Shown in pieces: positions 61,001 through 64,000 of a DNA stretch of 64,000 bases. Source of the stretch: Aricia agestis (Eukaryota; Arthropoda; Insecta; Lepidoptera; Lycaenidae). The stretch lies in assembly GCF_905147365.1 (NCBI RefSeq), contig NC_056427.1, positions 3,167,001 to 3,231,000 of the forward strand, in the 5' to 3' direction. The notes under the pieces were generated by a model, which had not been told where the DNA came from, ran no database searches, and worked only from the letters and a program-made list of their open reading frames with translations. The position numbers and the translations under genes were made by a program. The number at the start of each line of letters is the position of its first letter. The stretch's first letter is position 1.

Positions 61001-63517
61001 TAAACCACTGGACCACGGAGGTGTTCAACGGCTGCTACGGATAGACTTAATAAGGACTGCTTTGTCTAAAAAAAATATTTTTATTTATTTTAATATAAAG
61101 AGCGTACCTGCACAACATAGGATCCCAGTTAACAGTCTCTAGATTCATCAGCATCGTTCGCGACGCATTTGTCACGTCAGTCTTGTGTACCCCACCCACT
61201 GGACCACCAGTTAAGTTCTGTGGGGTTAAAACAAGTTATTATATAAAAAAAAATACTTCAAACAGTATTTCCTTATCATGGGACCACATTTGAAATATTA
61301 TCTATCCAACAGAAAAGGAATCATCAAAATCGGTTCATAAACGCCAAAGTTATCAGCGCACAAACAAAAGAAAAATATGTGTATGGTCAAATATAGTAAT
61401 GAACTTCTTTTTTCAAGTCGGTTAAAAAAGAGCTTGTGTATAGAGCTTCTAAACTTCTGTTCAAAATCGTGACAGTCTCGTAACGCATATTTTCATGACG
61501 CGTCCTTTAAATTTCACTCTCACAAAGTTTAAAGAAGTTTCACTTCAAAAAACCAGCTGGGGAGTAACAATTGGTAAAGAACGACTGTTCAAAGTACTCA
61601 TCAAGACGAATCAAATGAGCCCAAACTCGATGGGTGTATGTGGTTTTATTACGGAGTTCCTGTAGCCACCTTTCAGGTCAGTTCCATACCATCATAATAT
61701 TGTTGCGTGATTTGCATATTCGTGCAAAATTTCAGCAAAATCGGAAAGTGAATATTTATCTTTCAAGATTCTATTACAGATGATAGGACAGGTGAAAGAA
61801 AGAGGTGTGTTCGCTGCAACCTTAATCCGCTTGCCAACTGATGTATGATGACGGACTTAAGTTTGGGGATATTTCGTAAGATGGCGATGTTTTTAGTTAT
61901 AGACCAAGTTATAATAGACGTAACAGTCTAATGCCCAGTATATGAGTTTTTTTTTTCACTTCAGTCACTACCTCGATCGTGGGAATCGCAGACACAATAG
62001 TTTTAATTATTATGAGGCAGCCGGGTACCGCTTGGTGGGTTTTTTCACTATTGCTTTTGATTGGCTAACGTCTAAAGTTAATCAATCAACATTCAACAAC
62101 TCTCTTCGAAACCGGACATAAGGGGGTTTGAAACGAAACCATTGGAGAAAACACTCACCCAAAGTATCCAAGCATCTATCGTTCCAAACAGCAATCTCTT
62201 ATCCCTGCTAGCTCTTCTCACACTCTTCACGTTGTCTTTCATCCATCTCATCTTCAACGCACTAAAGTACGGGCTTATTGGTAGCCCACAGATATGCTTG
62301 AGGTAGTTCTTATTCTGGTCTGGGACTTTAGCTATAGTGGCATCGACGGTACTGTCTGTTCGTATGTCGTTCCATACTAGAAAAGAAAATTGGATTAGTT
62401 AGCAAAACATCCAAAAACCCCTGATTCTACATAACAGAGTGTGTATTGCGCGCACAAAAGTGGGCATTATTAATTTATCAAGTTTTTAGGCACTGGCGTA
62501 AATTTAGGGAGTGAGTGCTACTGCGGCCTGCGCACGCACACCTTTCGCATTTATCACCCGGAAACCGTACTTGTTTCCAGGAAATGTTATCCCGGGATTT
62601 AAAGTATTTTCATGCCTTATCTGAACCATCAGTGGTTTCAGAGTAAAGAGGTTTCTTCGCACTTAGGATATTAATACGGTTTAGCCTGGTTTCAACAAAA
62701 CCGTCTAAATCTATTTAGAAGACATTATAACAAAGCTCAACTCACTGATCGCATTGTGCAACTGTTTCCCTGTGTATTTGTCCCAGGCCACTGTGGTCTC
62801 CCTCTGGTTTGTGATACCTAGCGCCACGATATCATCCTTCGTGTAACCTGAAAAGGAAATATTTCAGTGAAATGTAAAGATTTTTTGGCATGCTTTTAGT
62901 CAGCCATGTAATGCTTATTCACAACATTACTGCTTAGTCGCTCATTGTACGTAGGAGCCAGAAAATCAGAAGTTTATCAATGGACATGTCGAAATACTTA
63001 GCGCCACAATCTTGCATCGCGATATAGAAGTTTCCTAGGTCGCGCACTAGAAAACGTCGGTATGTAAACGACACCTAAAAGCATGCCCTCGCTCGGTCAG
63101 AAGATCTTTCGTCGCTATAACACCACAGGCATTAAAATGATGAACGCAAGAGCAGAACTTTCACGTGTCATTGCGCAATAGTTTCGCATGAATCTCCATC
63201 AAAAATGGCTGCCAATAAATCCTTCAAATTTTCCACCGGCATCTCAGCGCAAGCCCTGATCTTTCAGAAGAGAGAACAGATGAACAACAAAAGCCTCCCG
63301 ATCCTTTTTGCTCCACCATAGTCAAGTTAAAAAAATCTACTTTCTACGCCAATAACTCACCCAACTCCGTCAACTTTTCCACCACCACCTCAGCGCATGT
63401 CCTTATCTTGTCCACTATGTCATGGGCATCTTGCTCGTACCAACCCTCCTTGGGCTGACTGATGGACTTGTCGAGCTCATGAGAGGCCAACTCCTCGGAG
63501 CACTCCGCTTCGTATAC
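52084..63517 (-). CDS. Glycerol-kinase-like protein (FGGY family), exons 2-12; 5' exon outside window
   Basis: Exons: 63361-63517, 62746-62847, 62159-62376, 61108-61217, 59939-60044, 58364-58556, 57757-57928, 55845-55925, 54872-54996, 53041-53178, 52084-52679. All junctions are GT-AG and phase-consistent, giving 665 residues. Landmarks in order: EGWYEQDAHDIV, GITNQRETTVAWDKYTGK, GLPISPYFSALKMRW, LLFGTIDAWILW, VTNASRTMLMNLETVNWDP, ILGNQQAALLGQ, GQAKNTYRSGCFLLYNTG, YFVPALNGLYAPYW, HIIRAALEAVCFQTR, VDGRMISNRLLMQLQADLIG, ALGAAVAAGAAVGAW. Family members phosphorylate glycerol with ATP. The Arg-Glu of NQRE and the Tyr of PYFS that bind glycerol are kept. The catalytic Asp (Asp245 of E. coli GlpK, motif GDQ) is Asn (GNQ), the GTG of the phosphate loop is RSG, and VDGG is VDGR. 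A roughly 150-residue tail follows the normal end. Enzyme activity is therefore doubtful. The start exon (phosphate-1 loop) is not visible. Confidence 0.9.
52781..52903 (-). mobile_element. A-tailed short retroposon, 3' fragment, in kinase intron 11
   Basis: Only the last roughly 120 bp ('aaaaggccggcaacgcacct' through 'cccccttttttatataaa' on the minus strand). Homologous to 36682-36800. Confidence 0.75.
52982..53007 (-). repeat. Partial copy of kinase exon 11 sequence in the next intron
   Basis: 26 bases match 53138-53163 (exon 11) with two differences, including 'cgacatgtccc'. The copy would encode DMSVLGAA, compared with DMSALGAA in the exon. It has no splice sites, so it is a short duplication rather than an alternative exon. 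Confidence 0.55.
53226..53455. repeat. (ACGC)n-like cryptic satellite in kinase intron 10
   Basis: About 230 bp of 'acgcacgc', 'acgtacac' words. Open frames on both strands through it are composition artefacts. Confidence 0.88.
54041..54232. mobile_element. MITE with about 60-bp TIRs in kinase intron 10
   Basis: Left 'actccactcgggctaacttg' and right complement, extended through 'cgctagcggtcatttgactccc' and 'cttgtcatttcccatata' (shown in parts) with few differences. 190 bp, almost entirely hairpin. Confidence 0.82.
55069..55143. mobile_element. End fragment of the 9363-9926 MITE family
   Basis: 'cgtttccactgacgcggagc' and 'gcggtgcctgaattgaccaa' match the right end of the zinc-finger-intron MITE in inverted orientation. 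It breaks off directly into another repeat at about 55148. Confidence 0.8.
55150..55345 (-). mobile_element. Mosaic: A-tailed retroposon head joined to SINE family 2 tail
   Basis: 55150-55255 is the head half of the A-tailed retroposon on the minus strand ('gccatgcttcggcacgaatg' region). From about 55258 on the plus strand it is the SINE family 2 end ('ctcttgtgtactgcgcacac', 'actggcctggtttcaatgaa'). Both parts are truncated. Confidence 0.7.
55385..55552 (+). repeat. Interspersed repeat, 'ctctttacgctcaaaacgcc' type
   Basis: Contains 'gaaccgatttagctgtaatt', 'tttgagtcccgggaaaggac' and 'ggatactttttatccc', shared with 57945-58130, 58845-58985 and 42311-42580. Class uncertain. Confidence 0.6.
55553..55750. 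mobile_element. MITE, 'ggggctaaaatg' family (copy 1)
   Basis: Left 'ggggctaaaatggtcacatt' and right complement 'aaagcgaacattttagcccc'. Inner 'aatcatattatgattctt'. Same family as the nested copy at 56071-56393. 198 bp. Confidence 0.78.
55751..55790 (+). mobile_element. SINE family 2, terminal 40 bp
   Basis: 'ctggcctggttccaatgaag' and 'ccggccaccgtcacc' are identical to the 3' end of the full SINE at 60692-61027. It directly abuts the MITE, suggesting the MITE inserted into an older SINE. Ends 54 bp from the exon 9 donor. Confidence 0.75.
56071..56393. mobile_element. Inner MITE, 'ggggctaaaatg' family (copy 2)
   Basis: Ends 'ggggctaaaatggtcgcttt' and 'attatgattttttagcccc'. Inside are two successive hairpins built on 'agtgattcgcttcga' / 'ctatatgaattgcacgcaaag', so a unit has been duplicated within it. 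Confidence 0.75.
56405..56472. repeat. Palindrome with about 27-bp arms
   Basis: 'ttggtatatgccgcgtgtga' + 'acagttt' and its complement around 'ggcctggcttgaa'. It forms the right shoulder of the outer MITE. Confidence 0.82.
56525..56660. mobile_element. MITE, 'ccgccatactcagag' ends
   Basis: Inverted ends 'ccgccatactcagag' and 'ctctgagtgtggcag'. Shares its interior with 41385-41530. Confidence 0.7.
56660..56987. mobile_element. MITE with 36-bp TIRs, 'gtgtctaaacacacta' ends
   Basis: Left 'gtgtctaaacacactaggct' and right complement of 'gtgtctaaacacactacggt', both continuing 'gaattacgccggcgtaa'. About 328 bp. A 106-codon open frame covering it has no protein features. It abuts the previous MITE with no gap. 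Confidence 0.85.
57511..57740 (+). mobile_element. A-tailed short retroposon abutting the exon 8 donor
   Basis: Head 'tatacgtgggagagccatgc' to tail 'gcccccttatttcataaaaa', with an internal deletion of the 'gcgctgtgtttcgcc' part. The A-tail and a following (ca)n run up to base 57750, so on the kinase strand the exon 8 donor GTTAGT is followed at once by (gt)n and poly-T. Confidence 0.82.
57945..58130 (+). repeat. Interspersed repeat copy in kinase intron 7
   Basis: 'gttacctattcacacttaaa', 'gccgaaatttagtatagaaa' and 'aaatgtacagttcctgcgcg' match the family at 55385-55552. Confidence 0.55.
58845..58985 (+). repeat. Interspersed repeat copy in kinase intron 6
   Basis: 'ctgttacctcatcacgctta', 'gcattgagtcccgggaaagc' belong to the same family as 55385-55552. 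It is followed by 'cagcctttcccaaagtgggc', which resembles hAT element ends, though no partner end was found. Confidence 0.55.
59193..59895. mobile_element. hAT-type non-autonomous element with 8-bp target duplication
   Basis: Ends 'cagggatcaccaa' and complement 'ttggtgatccctg'. The 8-bp direct repeat ATCTAGCC lies on both sides (59185-59192, 59896-59903). An 8-bp duplication and a CAGGG start are hallmarks of hAT transposons. No transposase. A complete A-tailed retroposon (59226-59572) is nested near its left end. Confidence 0.88.
59226..59572 (-). mobile_element. A-tailed short retroposon, full-length, nested in the hAT element
   Basis: Same structure as 36682-37014. Poly-A (poly-T on plus) at 59226-59236 and head 'tacgtgggagagccatgctt' at 59572. 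The pyrimidine/purine-rich (ccctatt) segment is longer than in other copies. Confidence 0.85.
60106..60480. mobile_element. MITE, 'taactttaac' family, large copy with nested MITE
   Basis: Ends 'taaggttgggttgcacca' and complement of 'taagggtgggctgcacca'. The interior consists of 'ttaaagttaaagtta' words. Split by the 'aaggcttta' MITE at 60237-60352. Confidence 0.8.
60237..60352. mobile_element. MITE, 'aaggcttta' ends (copy 2), nested
   Basis: Matches 42187-42310 in interior and ends. Direct 'ca' words flank it but no clear target duplication is visible. Confidence 0.78.
60692..61027 (-). mobile_element. tRNA-derived SINE (family 2), full-length
   Basis: The head on the minus strand (61027 to about 60950) has an A-box-like 'tggtccagtgg' and B-box 'ggttcgattcc' in the stem 'gtgggttcgattcccgc'. 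The body follows with 'gctgatcacctgattgtctg', 'ggcgcaggacc'-type words and the conserved end 'ctggttccaatgaagccggc'. It resembles SINEs I know from moths. Lies in kinase intron 5. Confidence 0.85.
61218..62158. other. Kinase intron 4, no nested element recognised
   Basis: AT-rich intron. 61320-61390 ('aatcggttcataaacgccaa', 'caagtcggttaaaa') resembles interspersed repeat tails. The other large introns without entries (62377-62745, 62848-63360) also show nothing clear, apart from a weak 55385-type repeat at 62540-62650. Confidence 0.4.
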
Positions 63518-63537
63518 CTGGAACACGTTATATCTTA

Positions 63538-63675
63538 GGGCCTGTTTCCCCACTTCCTGATAAGTGCCGAATAGGCTATCCACCACTTAACTTGACAGAT
63601 AAAGTATGGAGAATTTGTCAAAAAAGTTTTGAATAGCCTATTCGGCACTTTATCAGAAAGTGGTGAAACAGGCCC
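63538..63675. mobile_element. MITE with TTA duplication next to kinase exon 2 acceptor
   Basis: Ends 'gggcctgtttccccacttcc' and complement of 'gggcctgtttcaccactttc', extended through 'gataaagtgccgaataggct'. TTA on both sides (63535-63537, 63676-63678) fits PIF/Harbinger-type insertion. It starts 18 bp upstream of the exon 2 acceptor AG, so most of the branch-point region is MITE sequence. Same family as 30195-30301. Confidence 0.85.
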
Positions 63676-63678
63676 TTA

Positions 63679-64000
63679 TAGTAGCTAGTATTGCTGATCT
63701 GGCAAATATATTGCCCTATAATATAGGGCAATATATGTGGGAATATTTGAGCCCACTATTGTCGTTTCAGACATTATCATAGATATGTTGTTTGTGACGA
63801 TAAGCACTATTTATACAACAATGTACGCTGTTTGGTATGCTACAGCGTTATTTCCATAATAAAATAGAAGTTCCCTCTATTCCTCATGGATCCCATCGCC
63901 ACTTTTATGAATATGGTACCAAACTCGGATAATACCCTATACAACAAAAGAAGCATTTTCGAAATCGGTCCACAAACGGCGAAGTAATCGTTGAACATAC
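63679..64000. other. Kinase intron 1 and repeat copy at the window edge
   Basis: No kinase first exon (expected to hold a GTSSTR-like motif) is found. 63715-63742 is a palindrome ('ttgccctataatatagggcaa'). 63875-64000 matches 15335-15460 ('aaacggcgaagtaatcgttg'). Confidence 0.5.

Noticed and set aside
60950..61027. Possible tRNA gene on the minus strand
   Set aside because: The T-arm and B-box are good, but it continues into a known-looking SINE body ending in the sequence also seen at 55751. Counted as SINE family 2.
1..64000. CRISPR arrays, operons, bacterial-type promoters
   Set aside because: Introns, LINEs and SINEs show a eukaryotic nuclear genome. The short direct repeats present are microsatellites or transposon parts without spacer-repeat structure.

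Overview
The window looks like a gene-poor, repeat-dense piece of an insect nuclear genome, most likely a moth or butterfly. The evidence is intron-containing eukaryotic genes, several LINE families with simple-repeat 3' ends, Tc1/mariner elements, tRNA-derived and A-tailed short retroposons, and dozens of small inverted-repeat elements of the kind I know from Lepidoptera. The order-level assignment is from recollection of such repeats, not from a search.

Three host genes can be reconstructed, all on the minus strand. (1) A two-exon C2H2 zinc-finger gene (7356-10064, 669 aa) has 17 fingers, a duplicated N-terminal module near its C-terminus, and a frame-shifted 18th finger left behind the stop. 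(2) A two-exon F-box gene (33517-35232, 414 aa) has a 38-codon second exon recovered from splice sites. (3) A glycerol-kinase-family gene (52084-63517) has eleven of its exons here, and every junction keeps GT-AG and reading phase. The first exon lies beyond the right edge. It encodes a kinase-like protein in which the family's catalytic Asp is Asn and two Gly positions near the nucleotide are Arg. It ends in a long Cys/acidic tail.

The rest is mobile DNA. 2.2-4.9 kb holds a decayed LINE, and a second copy lies at 36.0-38.8 kb. 4.9-7.1 kb is a foldback-like structure. 10.7-15.1 kb is a second LINE family split by a mariner. 17.9-22.1 kb is a third LINE with a nearly intact ORF2. 23.2-29.4 kb is a nested unit: 120-bp terminal inverted repeats flanked by a 9-bp direct repeat enclose a Ty3/gypsy element with 88-bp identical LTRs and a LINE 3' fragment. 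30.4-33.3 kb is a TIR-bounded element with no recognisable ORF. 39-52 kb holds many MITE-like elements, SINE pieces, a solo LTR and a dead Tc1-like element. The glycerol-kinase introns are packed with nested MITEs and retroposons, some within about 20 bp of splice sites.

Short, near-perfect palindromes with 0-9 bp centres recur throughout. Two of them lie inside LINE reading frames and look like templated inverted insertions. I see no CRISPR array, operon structure or intact tRNA/rRNA gene.
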